A stretch of 64,000 nt of DNA. Source: Rhynchosporium graminicola. Taxonomy: Eukaryota > Ascomycota > Leotiomycetes > Helotiales > Ploettnerulaceae. Where the stretch lies: the NCBI GenBank assembly GCA_900074885.1, contig FJUW01000031.1, positions 188,634-252,633 on the forward strand. The letters run 5' to 3'. This document shows, one piece after another, positions 1-12,349 of this stretch (its first letter is position 1; the number at the start of each line of letters is the position of its first letter). The notes below the pieces were generated by a model. It searched no databases, was not told the DNA's origin, and saw only the letters and a list, made by a program, of their open reading frames with translations. Both the position numbers and the translations under genes were made by a program.

Positions 1-3000
1 AAAGAGTGTGAGATGAATCTTGCTGCAGCACGAAAGAATGGTGCACGCAGTGTGGTTGACTACGTCCTGTGCAGATCTCTACATCGTGGGGGAAACAAGC
101 CTGGGGATGTGTAAGTACAGCCTCTTCATGGCGAGGGATTGCCTTCTTACCCGCATCGCAGCGTGAAGCGCTCTGGCGATCTCATTGTCCTGCTCCAACC
201 TTGGACTGCTGCCAAGAATCTCGGGCAACCAAAATTGACCAACAGCTCCCTTCATATGTCCAATCTTTCCCTGCGCTGGAGCTGGTGCCTTCACCCATTG
301 CGATGGCTCCCGTCCAACACCACATACCATGTAAGCATGGGTGAGGGTCTTGGGTGTTCGTTGTTGAGGCTTGACATTTAGAGTTGAAGGAATTGGCTGG
401 GTGATCCTCGAGTGAAGTGACGAGGTTCTGCTTGGGATGATCAAGTTCTGGTCTGACTGGTCGCGGGTTCCCGGACGACCTTCGCGATCTCCAGTCTTTG
501 GTCGGACAAACGAAGAGTGGTTATTAAGTGACGGACCCATGATTGCGGTAGGAGGTTGTCGTTCGGGTTTTGGTATATGGCGCCTTGAGAAGGAGGCCTA
601 GATGTAATATTTCGAGATATTACAGAGAGAAAAGGTTCGAGCGCTTCTGCATTAGCTGGTGGATGGTTCGTACTACCGGAACGAGTGTATCTTGTCGAAG
701 GGTAAAGAACGTTGGGTGAGTGCTTTGACTTCGAAGTTACTGGACTAGCAAGAAAGGTGGCTGGCTGCTTGTCCAAGTGCAAGCAAGCTGCAACAGGAGG
801 ATGGGATTATCGGAATTGAAGATGGTTTTCGGGACAATTAAAGCTGAAGCCGGGAATCAACTGGTTGTCGTATCTCTGCTCTTGCAATGCAATGAAATGC
901 AATGCAATGCAGGATGTTGCAATACCGAATGTCGACAAGTGCGGAACAAACGCAGGTGTGAAGTTTTGAAACAAGGAGAAGAGGATGAAGAAGAAGAGAC
1001 GGAGGTATGAGAAGTTGAGTTTGGTAGATCAGATCAGATCAGATCAGATCAGATCAGACACATGAGTGATGTGAAATGAAGGGAGGGAGGGAACATCGAA
1101 GGAGACAAGGAGCACGGAGCCGACAGAAACGGCGTGCCTGCCCATGCATGCATGTCAAGCAGGCCCGGACCCGGTAAGTACTCACTAAGTACACTCAAAC
1201 CACAATGTCAACCCCCGTCTCCTCCGTCGCACCTCCACCAGCGTCCCAGCTTTCCCTTCCCCTTCCGCCGTGCAGGAAATTGCACGTCGGCCTAGTTCCT
1301 GATACGACCTCGACGTGGGTAATGAATGATTGATGACTAACGGGATCGAGTATGGTGGTCTATCCATGGCTTCGGTTCGGTATCTTACGGTGTGCAGCCT
1401 GGTGTATCTGTTTGTCTATCTGACCTGAGATCTAGTCTACTAGTACTAGTACTTCGACTCTACGGAGCATTGAGCATTGAGCATTGGTGAGTTAGTGGGT
1501 TGGTGGGTTGTTGCTGTGAAAGAGTCGGTCTGCGGAGGATTTGTGAATACCTAACTCTCGGCAGCTAGTAATGCTCGCTGGGCTAAATAAACACCAACCA
1601 ACTACCCTAGGTCGGTAGGTAGGTATCTTTGATAGCAGCAATTCTAGACTTTATTGATTTCTATTTCCTCCTTCTTCTCCTTCTCGTTGACCTGACCGCC
1701 TTCGAAGCACTTTGGGAAGTTTTCTCCGACTGATTCTTGCGACCCAGGTAGAGATGCCATAGAGCAGCTTATCCGCTATGATTTATTGAGTTTATTGTCC
1801 CCATCCACCTGCCCACCTGCCCACCTCAACTTGGACCCCTTCGGCTAGAACCACCTTCGAATACCACGACCACAACCACAACCACGACCCCCAAATGCCA
1901 ACAACCTCTAACACAACTACTTAGTATCTGTCAATCACACCCAATCAAAAACACACACCTCCCGCGTGTCGTCCGAGCCTCCATATGCACATTTGTATGC
2001 ATCCCACTGATACATTATTATCCCGTCCTTCACACAATGACATACTTCCATCTGCCAACTCAAAGGTCAAACAAACAAAGCATGCGGCCTGAGATTAAGG
2101 ATTCTCGCGTTTACTCGGACGGACTGTAGACAAGCAATCCAACCCAACAAGGGACGGGGCGGCCTTCGCTTTCTAGGTAGGGACTAACTGTAGTAGCTTT
2201 ACGCTTGACGGCCGCCAGGGGAAGGAAGATCGTTCCACATCAGAGCAGCACCATGGTTGCCCCTGAAACAGAAACGGAATTGATTATCAAGTCATTCGAC
2301 CTTTTCTTCTACGGAGGGCGATTCAAGTGAAACATCACGACTGACGACTCCATCCCCATCTCCATCATCATGATTTCCTGCGTTGCACATTGCAGCCTCA
2401 CTGCAATTCTGCATCCGCGATGCTGCTTGCTTACTTACAAGTAAGTAACTTGATTGGGAGATTGGTTGGTTGGGTGCGATGCGATGCGATGCGATGCACT
2501 GTAAATCTCAACTCCCAGTAACCCCGCGCACATGCATACTCTTTCAGGAACACATATCTAAAAGTGCTTTTTATGATACGACAGCAATTTCTCCCTTCCC
2601 CTGCTCCCCCAATCACAAAGTTATACTTTACGAAGGCAGAACCCGCACATCTGACACCGGATGCCAGTTGTTTCAGCTTTCCAAAGCTTCAATTCTACTT
2701 TTTCAACTCTATTTATTAACTTGCTTGTAGATAACATCCAACCCGTAATCGAACAGCACACATTCACTCCTCGGGGTATCTTGAACATTAACCGAACGAA
2801 ACCTGAGAATAGAGCGGGGTCAAGAAACTCAAAAGAATTATGTGATGAGAACTTGCATATAATTAATACGCGGCGGCTGAATACCGTAATCCCCTCACCT
2901 CACGGAACAAGATCCGAATCCTTCCCACTCAAGCGAGCTGCTTATCTTAATATCTGGGTACCAACCAAATAGATTCATACCATCCGGCATATGGAGCCTT

Positions 3001-5455
3001 GATGCCGTAAGGGGATACGTACCTACATCATTATCATTATCATCATCATCTTACACTACTATGCACTACACTAGGTACATACACACAGGTTTCCGGAGCG
3101 ATCAATCATAAGTCCACCCTCCCAAGACAATGAATGCCCTGGACTAGGTAACAATCAAAACATCGATCCAGCCATCTCTATCAACTATCACATTCCCCTC
3201 CCAACGGATCCATCCAAACAAAGAACAACAAGCAAAATTAAAACCCCGAACAATTCCTTTCTACCTCAAGCACCACACACAATGCCCAGACAACCAACGA
3301 CAACACGCAAGAAAAGAACAAAATAAATCGACCGAAAAAATATCCCCCCGACGGACAGCTAGCTACAGTAGCTAACCGGACGGGAAGTTATTCTGGCTCG
3401 TCTCGACTCACCCCGCCAACTCGGAAATCCGTTTGCGCCATTGATATTATTCCGAGAGGATATCTACCTAGTCCGGGTCTTTCTAAAGAGTATCCTGAGC
3501 AACACCAAAAAAACGAAAAAAAAGAAGAGACAAAGGAGAAAAAGCACATCGTAAATACCGCATCATGTTACATCATATCATATCACATCTTCAAACGTGC
3601 GTGTTGCTGTATGAACTGAGTTGCTATATGAACTGAAATGTTGACACTCACTCAGTGCCAGCTAGCTAACCAGCTAGCTAACAAACAATACAGCGTCATT
3701 TTCTAAGCTACCCTTATTCGCATCAATATCGATCGAGAACAGGATACCAACATACCCACCTCAAGGTAAAGAAAGGTAAAGCTAATTGCCTACCTCTTAA
3801 GGTCACCCACATATACAAAAACACATCATTTCCACAATACAGTACGTGTCATTCATTCATCATGTAAATTATCCACAAACGCTGGATGGACTATCTCTTT
3901 GTTTGCTAGCAAAACACCAAGTACCTTCCTTCTCATATATACCTACTGCACTCAGTATCATCGAGCAAAGATACCTAAGATATGTTACATGTAATAAAAC
4001 CCCTCATCCCATCTTTCAATCACGCATGCAATCGTACAGACGGTAAAGAACATACCTACCTACCTGAATTTGCTCTCCGTGCAATCAATGCCTTGGATAC
4101 AAGAAAGAGCGTTACTTGTATTTTTCTAATTTCCAAAAAGTTTCAAAGATATTTTGATGATTAGTCAGTCGTCCATGACCCCTGGACGCGTGGAAAATAA
4201 ATGGACTGACTGTATCGATTGCGTTTCAGGATTCGAGTGTAGGAACGATGATATCACGATATGGCTTGCGTACGGATTTGTGAAGGAGTGAGCGAGTGAG
4301 TGAGAGAGGGAGTGGGTGGATTTACGAGTGAGTGTATATTCAGCCACAACAAGCGGTACTCCTCCCCTCCCTCTACGACTGCCATGCATACCTACCACCA
4401 AACTATCATACCATGACATCTTGATATGATGTGATGTGATATCTATATCGAACATAATACACAGCAGCTAGGAGAAACAGACCTACCTCCACCCTCCTTC
4501 CCGGAAAATCCTTCCTTCCACAACTCCACAACTCCACAACTCCACACCTCTATACTACCTCTTTCTTCCCCCCTCCTCTACATATAGCCAAAGCCCAAGA
4601 CGGTGACGATTTACATCTAGACATACCCACCCCGGCTTCCCATTCCGTGACAACGCTCGTGCTCGCGCTCATGCTCGTGCAGCCATGCTCGTGCAGATAC
4701 TTCACTTCAGCTCAGACTCAGACTCAGACCCAGGCGGGGGTTGGGGGGCAATTAAGCATCCATCTACCATTTCCTAATCTCATCAATCTCAAACAAAACT
4801 TTACAGGAACCGACTCCATATCTCTTTCCTTCCTACATCCCGATTCACGAAATCCGGGGGATCTGTATGGCTCTCTCCATCCATCTATCTGCCTACTGAT
4901 TCTATTCTGGATATGAGAGATTGAGATGCCTTGCTTACAAGTGAGAATATCTCGACATCGGGATGGGATGGGCGTGCGCGGATATTGCTTTCTCGAACGT
5001 GTCCCCTTCCATTCTCCTCATCTACCTACCTACTGCCGTCTTGCTGCCACCCCTCATTTACCAGGTAGGCATCGAAACATCCAGTGGCACTGCCCTAGAG
5101 TGAAAGGTAACTCTTGAAGATTTTATTTAAATAGCATCAATACATGACGTCAAATCTTGAAAGGCAATATATGATGCGTTAAATCAGAAGTTTGCCTCCG
5201 TGCGGAGTATATTGAGAGTAGTGAGCCCTATCAATCTAATAAAGTAATCTATTCAAGTTTTGTGGTAACCAAACTCCAATCCCGATCCCTATCTCTGCCC
5301 AACCCAAACCCAAACTCCAGATCGATCCACCTGTTTTATTTTTTGATTTATCTCCACGCCTAAGTCGCTTGGTCCTCAAACCAACCGACCGAGACCAAAT
5401 CATCACTGTCTTCTTAAATCCAGTGATGGCCCATGTACTCACCTCGCCCACCCAC
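1..5455. other. Gene-poor intergenic stretch
   Basis: I see no convincing gene in these 5.4 kb. The open frames are short, overlap on both strands, and resemble no family I know. The sequence is rich in pyrimidine tracts, ACCT/GGTA-type short repeats and microsatellites, as in fungal intergenic DNA or long untranslated regions. Parts could be the leader of a gene beyond the left edge. Composition is normal, with no RIP-like TA enrichment. Confidence 0.5.
1027..1057. repeat. Pentanucleotide microsatellite (GATCA)n
   Basis: About six uninterrupted copies of GATCA stand in non-coding DNA. No other role is visible. Confidence 0.9.
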
Positions 5456-6094
5456 CTAGCACAACTTTACCCTTCCCCCCACCAAATCCCTACCCAAATC
5501 TAACCCCTCCATCCTGCCCTCAACCATACAAAGCTCTCCCTCAAGCACCAGCACCTCCTTCTCACCCAACTCCCTCTCCAAACCCACCACAGCCTGCTGC
5601 TCGTACTGCATATCCCCGCGATAAGGGTCTCTGGTCGTCCACCTAACCAACACACCCTTCTCGACCACAGCCTCCACGATACCCACCAGCAAGAATCTCG
5701 GCATGCGGAAACTTCTCAACGTTCCCGGGCCTTGGAACCGGATTGCTTCATCGACATGGAAATAGGATTTGTTCTCCCCATTTGGATCTTTGGAAGTGTG
5801 ATCGATGAAGAATCTTCCGTGGAATTGATATAGTGCGTCTTTCTTGAGTTTGCCGCCGGTGTACCGTGCCAGGATATGGTTTGTGCATAGAGAAGTGGTC
5901 GATGAGTAGGGAGTCTTCCAGCATGAGATTTGGAGCTCCATTCCGTAGTAGGGATAAGCTGGGTCCAGATTGCCAAAGTTGGAATTGTCCCGCCAGCAAT
6001 GGAGTACGGTGGCATCGAGGCCGATGGACATGTTGGATACTGGTTGGCCTTCCGGGGAGTAGGAGAGAATGGGGACAGGGGCTGGTGCAGGCAT
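5456..6094 (-). CDS. Hypothetical protein, single exon, 212 aa
   Basis: I do not recognise this protein. The frame is open for 212 codons from an ATG followed by a proline/alanine-rich start (MPAPAPVP) to a TAG stop. It has a balanced composition with aromatic-rich stretches (YPYYGMELQ, YQFHGRFFID, KSYFHVDEAIRF) and alternating hydrophobic/charged segments near the C-terminus (residues 140-200) that look like beta strands. I see no signal peptide, membrane segment or cysteine motif. The coding-like character and length favour a real gene over a chance frame; the overlapping frames on both strands are shadows. It is divergent from the BCD1-type gene on the other strand, with about 1.1 kb between the two starts. 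No function is assigned. Confidence 0.6.
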   Translation of the reverse strand: MPAPAPVPILSYSPEGQPVSNMSIGLDATVLHCWRDNSNFGNLDPAYPYYGMELQISCWKTPYSSTTSLCTNHILARYTGGKLKKDALYQFHGRFFIDHTSKDPNGENKSYFHVDEAIRFQGPGTLRSFRMPRFLLVGIVEAVVEKGVLVRWTTRDPYRGDMQYEQQAVVGLERELGEKEVLVLEGELCMVEGRMEGLDLGRDLVGGRVKLC

Positions 6095-6230
6095 GGTTGG
6101 TTTTTTGTATCGGAAAGATTAAAGAATCTAGGACTTATGATATCGGCCGACGTGAAACGAGATGAAGAGTTCAGATGAGAGTAGAAGCTTCGTCCAGCGA
6201 TTGTAAAGGGACGAGACGGAAAGACGACAA

Positions 6231-6257
6231 GAGGACGAGGACGAGGACGAGGACGAG
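6231..6257. repeat. Hexanucleotide microsatellite (GAGGAC)n
   Basis: Four and a half perfect copies of GAGGAC lie upstream of the unrecognised minus-strand gene. Confidence 0.85.
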
Positions 6258-6354
6258 CAGGACGACACAATAGACGGAGAGATGCACACGCTGGCTAAGG
6301 AGCTGGAAAGAACTCCGTTTTAAGCAGCGCAAAACGACAGGAACTCCAGGACGG

Positions 6355-6384
6355 AATAGCAATAGCAATAGCAATAGCAATAGC
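6355..6384. repeat. Hexanucleotide microsatellite (AATAGC)n
   Basis: Five perfect copies of AATAGC in non-coding DNA. Confidence 0.85.
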
Positions 6385-6907
6385 ACCAGGAACTCCAAAG
6401 GACTAAAGCACGCAAACGAGCTAGACACCAGACTCGAGTTAAGGACCCAGAACAGCTAACCAATACTCGATCGCAGGACAGAAGGAATGGTATGAAGATG
6501 GGAATAGAAGAAATGCATTGCGGTATCAGCGAGCAATATATAGAAAAAGAAAAACTCTACTGCTGTACACCTACATTTCACCATGCCTCCCTTGTCCGGT
6601 ATCGTTCGTCTGCAAGAAGCGGTGTGAAGGATTGATTGCCAGGAAGCGTGGTCCGTAAAAACTGATGGGGAACGTCTCTCCCTGTTAGGTCAGACATCTC
6701 CATAGACCTTGCTCTGATTGATCGATTAATTGATCATGATTTGCTGATTGGGAAACGTCTGTATCCAGAATATATCCAGAATATATCCAGAATATCCAGA
6801 TATGATGAAAGACGTTCCTTGGTAGTGGGAATTGCAAGTCGGGGACATCGACGGAACTGTCGGACAGGGAAGACGGCATGGGATGAGAGAAGCAAAGAGT
6901 TCAGGGG

Positions 6908-6939
6908 CTTTCTTTCTTTCTTTCTCTCTTTCTTTCTTT
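6908..6939. repeat. Tetranucleotide microsatellite (CTTT)n
   Basis: CTTT repeat interrupted once by CTCT, about 300 bp upstream of the BCD1-type start codon. Confidence 0.85.
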
Positions 6940-7238
6940 GGCCGACGAGGCTGAAGCGGAGGCGGTGAAATAAATAAATTTTACGTAGAGGGAAGGCGAG
7001 GCTGTGAGAAATTCATACCAACCAGCTCGACTGAGGGTGAACACAACATCATACATTACTATCCACAACAGTACTCTTCAATCCACAACATCAATCTCAG
7101 CATTGTTACTTGTATGACTAGCATGCGATACAACCGCATCCCATAGATTACCACACGCGCATTGTACAACACCCACCCCGAATCCGCGATTCAACCTCCC
7201 AGATACCGTCAAGCCTCCACCCCCAGCCTCGAGTCACA

Positions 7239-8423
7239 ATGGACGACCTTTCCTCCCTGTGCACAATCTGCCACATCGAACCTCCCATCTACACGTGTCC
7301 ACGATGTAATCTCCAAACCTGTTCTCTCGCCTGCTCCAAACGGCACAAAATACGCTCCATGTGCAACGGCATCCGCGACCCTACCAAATTTCTGCCGATT
7401 GAACAAGTAGCAACGCCCTGGGGAATCGACCACGATTATAATTTCCTCCACGGCATCGAAACGAGTGTGGCGAGGAGTGAGAAGGTGTTGATTCAGGATC
7501 TGGAATTGATTTCGATAGATGAGATGGAGAGAGCAAGGACTGGAGAGTCAATACAAGAATACCGGAGGAGGACAGGGAGGGGGGAGAAAGAGCTCCCCGG
7601 GGAAGCGTGTATAAAACGCGACCTGAAGTGGGCGAATATAAGGGTTATGAAGGCCCCGAAGGGGATGAAGAGGAATAAAGAGAATGCGACGGGCTGGAAT
7701 AAGAGACAACGATGTATCATATGGCAAGTTGAATGGATTAGAGAGGGTAAGGAGAGGACGCTGTTTAGAGCGATGGGCAATAGACCGATAGGTGATTTTT
7801 ATGAGGCAATGGTTGAGGAGGAGAGGATACTAAACATGAGTGAAGAAGAGAGGAGAGAGAAGAAGAAGGGGGAGAAGAGGAGGAGAGCAGATGAAGTCAA
7901 ACGGAATTTAGCGAAGAGGGCGAGGAGCGAGGAGGAGAAGCTGGATATGACGAGTGTGCCGATATTGCAGGACCCGAAAACTGGGACGTGGAATGTGGCA
8001 CCGGTATATTCTGCGCGGGAAGAAGTTGCGAACTCAGAGAGAGAGGACTCGATAGCCATGCCACCGCCGCCCAAGCCCCGGGACTACAAATTCTATCTCC
8101 ATCGTCCATTAACACCGGCTTCCTTCCCGAAAGTTTTGGCGCCGATATCACACAGCAAACCTCTTACAGAACAACTGCGGAAACGAGAAGTTTTGGAGTT
8201 CCCGACGATACATGTCTTCCCGAGCAGTGCAGAAACCTTGCCGGAGGGTTTCATGTTGGAAGAGGATTTCTTGAAAGCGGTCGCGGACGGGAAGAAGGGA
8301 GTTGGGAAGAAGATGGAACAGGATGTGGAGACGGAGGATGAGGATAGCACGGATAGTGAAGATACGAGCAGTAGTGAGGAGAGTGATAGTGAGGAGTCTA
8401 TGGAAGATGGGGAGATTGCATAA
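7239..8423 (+). CDS. BCD1: HIT-type zinc finger protein, box C/D snoRNP assembly factor (BCD1/ZNHIT6 family)
   Basis: The 394-residue protein starts with a HIT zinc finger. Cys8, Cys11, Cys20, Cys23, Cys28, Cys32, His36 and Cys42 give the eight-ligand pattern of this family, placed at the extreme N-terminus as in yeast Bcd1p. Known members act in the nucleus in the early assembly and stability of box C/D small nucleolar ribonucleoproteins, which guide rRNA 2'-O-methylation. Residues 90-200 hold the conserved middle region, including a tryptophan-rich segment (IIWQVEWI). A highly basic KR/E-rich stretch (about 200-235) probably carries nuclear localisation signals and a coiled coil. The C-terminus (350-394) is an acidic Ser/Glu/Asp tail. 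There is one uninterrupted exon. The chosen ATG directly precedes the zinc finger, so a later start would destroy it. The gene symbol is by family resemblance only. Confidence 0.88.
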   Translation: MDDLSSLCTICHIEPPIYTCPRCNLQTCSLACSKRHKIRSMCNGIRDPTKFLPIEQVATPWGIDHDYNFLHGIETSVARSEKVLIQDLELISIDEMERARTGESIQEYRRRTGRGEKELPGEACIKRDLKWANIRVMKAPKGMKRNKENATGWNKRQRCIIWQVEWIREGKERTLFRAMGNRPIGDFYEAMVEEERILNMSEEERREKKKGEKRRRADEVKRNLAKRARSEEEKLDMTSVPILQDPKTGTWNVAPVYSAREEVANSEREDSIAMPPPPKPRDYKFYLHRPLTPASFPKVLAPISHSKPLTEQLRKREVLEFPTIHVFPSSAETLPEGFMLEEDFLKAVADGKKGVGKKMEQDVETEDEDSTDSEDTSSSEESDSEESMEDGEIA

Positions 8424-9688
8424 GACTGTGTCTTTGCACAGAATGGTGTTAGGTTAGAGACGACAATATTGTATACCCTTGTACTGTAATCAATTTGTCA
8501 ATACAGCTTTCAGATGAAGCTCATATCCAACTTTCTTTCGCATACTGGAAAAGGCCAGGTCGAGACTACCACCTACCTACCTGTCAGCTCAGAAACACTA
8601 CACTACATATCCAAGACAAAACCAAATCAGCCCATACTGTTATTCAAAATAAATCAATTACTCCCTCTCAGCCCCATTCATTCCTTTCTAATCATCACCC
8701 ACCCAAGAATCCCATTTCCCCAAAGGAACCAAACAACCTCAAAACACTTCAGACCCACAGCACGCAACAAACCCTTGCAACTCATCCATCCATCCAATGC
8801 TACCCAACAGGTAGGATACCGTAGGAGAACCAGAGCAGCGGTCCGCCCGGTCCAGTCGAGTATTCGATCACCCATCCACCCATCCATCTATAAATATCAA
8901 AGTCACCAATTCCTTTTACGAGATTGAGAAAATGCGACGTGCAACAAAACCTCTTTTTTAAGGGGGGCGGGGGGAGGGGTGGTGCGAGAATGAAAATGCG
9001 GCACGATTAGCTGGTTTTAGGATAGATATATGATTGGGCTGGTTATGTTATGTTCGTTAGCTAGGTCTGGAAGTATGAAACGGAAGGGGGGGGNNNNNNN
9101 NNNNNNNNNNNNNGGGGGGGGACGGGCGGGGGTGGTAGGTAGGTCTATGTCTGATATTATAGTAAACAAACTCGTATCCGGCGTGGCCATGGGTTGGTCA
9201 GGTAGGCTTTGAATGATGGACCAACTACACTGGTAAGAATTGTCCCTTTACGGTCTGGGATCTTGGATATGATGTCCAAGAGGCAAAGAAAAGTCTCGTG
9301 ATGATTCAAGAGTAGGGTGGCATCTGGGAGTTGATCAAGTACACGTCGAAATAATACTTACTGGCTTTTGGAACCAGGGTAATGTACTGTTTCGCAGTGG
9401 ACTGGCTGTTTTATGGAACGAGCTCTTGCAATTAACTAGCCTCGATCACGCATTATTGGTAGATGGATACTTGGTCCAGCAGGTCGATAGCCGAATGCTT
9501 GAAGTTGGCAGGTATTGTTGATATCAGACAGAGCTGCCAGCGAAAACGCGGCTTTGGCGAAATTGCTGAGCTAGAGTTGATTTGGGTGCTGTCGGAAAGA
9601 CGTCTGGCTCTTATCATGCGAGATACTTGATTAGAAGATATTCATATCCTCCTCTCGGGTGGAACGAAACATTATGATTTTCATGAAA
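8424..9688. other. Intergenic region containing an assembly gap
   Basis: The 3' flank of the BCD1-type gene. It is rich in C/A tracts and short repeats and holds a run of Ns. Open frames here are short and unconvincing. I see no gene. Confidence 0.6.
9094..9113. other. Assembly gap (20 Ns) within a poly-G tract
   Basis: Twenty Ns are flanked on both sides by G homopolymers (eight on the left, seven on the right). The true length of the G-rich tract is therefore unknown, and any reading frame crossing it is an artefact. Confidence 0.98.
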
Positions 9689-12159
9689 TTATTCTGCAAT
9701 AGTCCTTGCTAGCTGCTCGCTTAGTGGGACAAAACAAAACAAAATAACATGTCGAAACATACTCCTCATCAAAGCTTCCAAAGCCAATACAGAACGAACC
9801 TCGATCCAGAATCGCACGTTAGTTTCAAAGACAAGCGAAGCACGAGGGTCAAGCTTTTCCAAGAGAGATATTTCCAAGTGATGGGTGTGTATGTATCTAC
9901 TGATAAGAAGAAATCTACTCTTTCCTCGATGGATCTGTCGATGTGGCTTGAGTGCTGTAGAAATGATGCATTTCGAAGCAGATATTGACCTTGGTGATTG
10001 TTACAAGTTAGTAAAGGTGAGCTGGAAATGATGATGATGAGAGAGATGAGAGACGATCTGCACAAGTGGGCGAGGATAGGAGGGTCTGCTTGTACGTGCT
10101 GTGCTTCGTATGTATACATGTCGCCGGCGTCTAGATGGTCGAGCAGGAAGTATGGCCATGTTGGATTCTGTAGATATATTGATTCTAGCCGGGGCCGCAT
10201 GAGATCGAAGTTGAAAAGACTAATCAGCACGTCTTGACCACAAGACACTAATACGTTCGATCGGTTCCAGTCTCTCAAGAATCCAAGGAAAGCGCCTTCT
10301 ATTTCGTTCGCGATCGTGAAATCGGCCACCATTTAACGTTTCTCTTTGCCTTGCGACATCCCACCCTAGATCAATCAAGTTAGCTTTATATTGCAGACAT
10401 TATCGGACGCAATAGCCTGATCGACACGTATCTGTTGATTTGATCAGTGAATAAGTGTCATAAAAAGCAGGTGTATCCTAATTAAATTACAGTCACGATA
10501 TCTATCTCGGAATCTGGCCAACATACACTCAGCTGGTCCCTCCATATTTTAGCCTGAGCGAAAAATGGAGTGCCGATCATGACATCTTTGCTTTTAATCT
10601 TCATCGCGTGTTCCTCATTTTGCTTGAGAAATAAAATCCCGGCGTCCACATTCAATAGCTGACCGTGGAAATGCCGACTGCAGGAAGGCTGAAATGACCG
10701 TTCGTCACATTGAAAGCCAGTCGATGATACTTCTTCTGGCCCTTTTGTCGTGTTTAATAGTACTGTACATCTGCAGCCGGGCGTACCAAATTGTTTGCGT
10801 ACGGGTTACTTTCGGATAGCCAAAAGGCTTCAATTTCCTCGTAAAAGTCCGACTCTTGGGCAACTCCGGATACCAGACCTCCGTATCCTCCAAGTATCCC
10901 TGCACTATCTGCAATTTGTTCACCAAAACGATAGCTTATTCGAAGAACAGTGCACCTCTGCTCAGTGTGCTACGGGGCTTTCTCGAATCCTGATACTGAT
11001 GCCTGATCGTAGAAGTCATTGTGCCCTCTAGATTCGATCACTGATAAAAATTTAGCATTGCCACTTCAGAACCCGAGTGTGAAGAAATGGACTTTCGATT
11101 TTTACACCTGAAGCATATGTTATGGAATAGCAGAGATTCACGGCTGGAAATATTTGAGGATCGAAGAAGGAAATAGTATGCTGACCTGGTCTCCCTTGCA
11201 AGTGGTCTCTCAATATGAGTACACCGTCATTCTTCATTTTGAGGGCCACTGCGATGTCGTACTCGATTCCAGCGCCCGCCTCGTCGATAATCTACATATT
11301 TCGCCTGCGTATCAGTACTTATCCCGAATATTCCGAACATGAAGCTGAACCTGACACTCACCAGATAGTCAAATTTGATCGACAAACTGTCTAGGTGCCG
11401 AGTTATTACATGTAGATATCACAATGAAGTTGATGTTTTCCTGGCCTAGAAAGTCTCCTGCAACATGCTTGAACGCGCTTGTGAGTTCTGCTCGCTCGTC
11501 GGTGTCGATCATGCTCCTCGAATTTCCGCCAGTAGCTATCAGCTCAGAAACAGTATCAACAAGCTTCTTAGCATGTTCGTCTTTTCGTCCAGAGTTGACT
11601 CGATCCATGGCGTAATTATAGACCAGCTGCCATATCTGAAATCTTTCAAAGAGACCATCACCAGGCTGGGTGACTACAGCCATTTGACAACCATACTTCT
11701 CGTAAAGCCGGTCAATGCTTTCTTTCCACGTAGGAAAATATACACATTGTAAGTTGGTTCGAATGATCCACGACAGCCGATTGAGATTCTTGGACAACTT
11801 TGTGGCGTGAGATTTTCCTGCTGCGTTCGTTGGCACAGTTATTAAAACATTATTTCCAGACACGCCACACCTGAAGTAATGAGGATATTAGTGATAGCCA
11901 CGTTAAGAGTGTTTCGCGGTGAGGAATTAGTTGTATTGAGAAACGATTGAGACATTCAGAAAGGAAATCTTGGGTTCGCCCATTACCTACACAATGTTTC
12001 CGTACAAGCTACATCCGACTTACCAGTTCCAGGCAGCCCTTGTACAAAAGAGATCTGGTCTATCAGGACCGCCATGATACACTGGTATAGTATCTCATTC
12101 GCTGAGCTTGTAGTTTGCCAATTAAGATGCGCTTGGAACCTGTCAATTTGCCTATTTTG
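9689..12159 (-). pseudogene. SF1 helicase gene, 3' half (ATPase and C-terminal motifs), separated from its 5' half by a copia element
   Basis: This is the downstream part of a UPF1/NAM7-like superfamily 1 helicase, read on the minus strand. In order it shows: Walker A (GLPGTGKS, about 12010-12035); motif Ib (LITVPTNAAG, about 11830); Walker B/motif II (IIDEAGAG, about 11285); motif III, degenerate (LILRDHLQGRP); a motif IV-like block (DVMIGTPFFAQ, about 10570); motif V (QGKE, about 10345); and motif VI (GFLRDWNRSNVLVS, about 10230-10280). Likely introns are 9990-10063, one of about 100 bp ending before 11860 (GTAATG..TTCAG), and others. It is damaged. There is an in-frame TAA at 10333-10335. 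There are apparent frame changes at about 11345-11370 and 10700-11050. The motif VI position where the family has the arginine finger reads Cys. The family unwinds nucleic acid using ATP; this copy cannot make a full protein. Annotators could easily mistake 9689-10332 for a separate gene. Confidence 0.82.
12155..12159. repeat. Target site duplication (left) of copia element
   Basis: TTTTG immediately precedes the left LTR and is repeated immediately after the right LTR at 17729-17733. Confidence 0.92.
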
Positions 12160-12337
12160 TGTTGCGAGGATATGGGTCTTGGCATGGATCAGGTGACTGT
12201 AGTCACGTGCATGGTCCGTGCGGATATTCCTAGATAATATCTTCTGTCGACTCTCTATAGTAATTAGTACTGTAATACTACTAATACTATTCAACTACTC
12301 TATGCCTTACTCTGAAGATTAATGTAACCTTGCGATA
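12160..12337 (+). repeat. 5' LTR of copia element (178 bp)
   Basis: Starts TGTTGCGAGG and ends CTTGCGATA. The terminal TA is probably a mutated canonical CA. It aligns without gaps to 17551-17728. Confidence 0.95.
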
Positions 12338-12349
12338 GGTTATGAGCCC
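12338..12349 (+). other. Primer-binding site, initiator tRNA-Met half-tRNA type
   Basis: GGTTATGAGCCC directly follows the 5' LTR. It is the reverse complement of the anticodon stem-loop GGGCTCATAACC of initiator tRNA-Met. Priming from a tRNA-Met half-molecule is known for Drosophila copia and its relatives. Confidence 0.8.

Larger units (their letters stand above)
6095..7238. other. Divergent intergenic region with microsatellites
   Basis: This 1.1-kb stretch separates two divergently read genes and presumably holds both promoters. It contains a GAGGAC repeat (6231-6257), an AATAGC repeat (6355-6384) and a CTTT tract (6908-6939). I see no gene in it. Confidence 0.6.

Noticed and set aside
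1027..1057. CRISPR-like or regulatory direct repeat
   Set aside because: The GATCA repeats have no spacers and are a simple microsatellite; CRISPR is not expected in a fungus.
1..5455. Numerous short frames on both strands as genes
   Set aside because: They are short, overlapping and low-complexity, with no recognisable domain or intron pattern.
9769..10332. Separate 187-residue minus-strand protein
   Set aside because: The preceding sequence carries helicase motif V (QGKE) in the same frame, and its own start reads as helicase motif VI, so it is the 3' end of the helicase gene. Without splicing of 9990-10063 its C-terminus is a mis-read intron.
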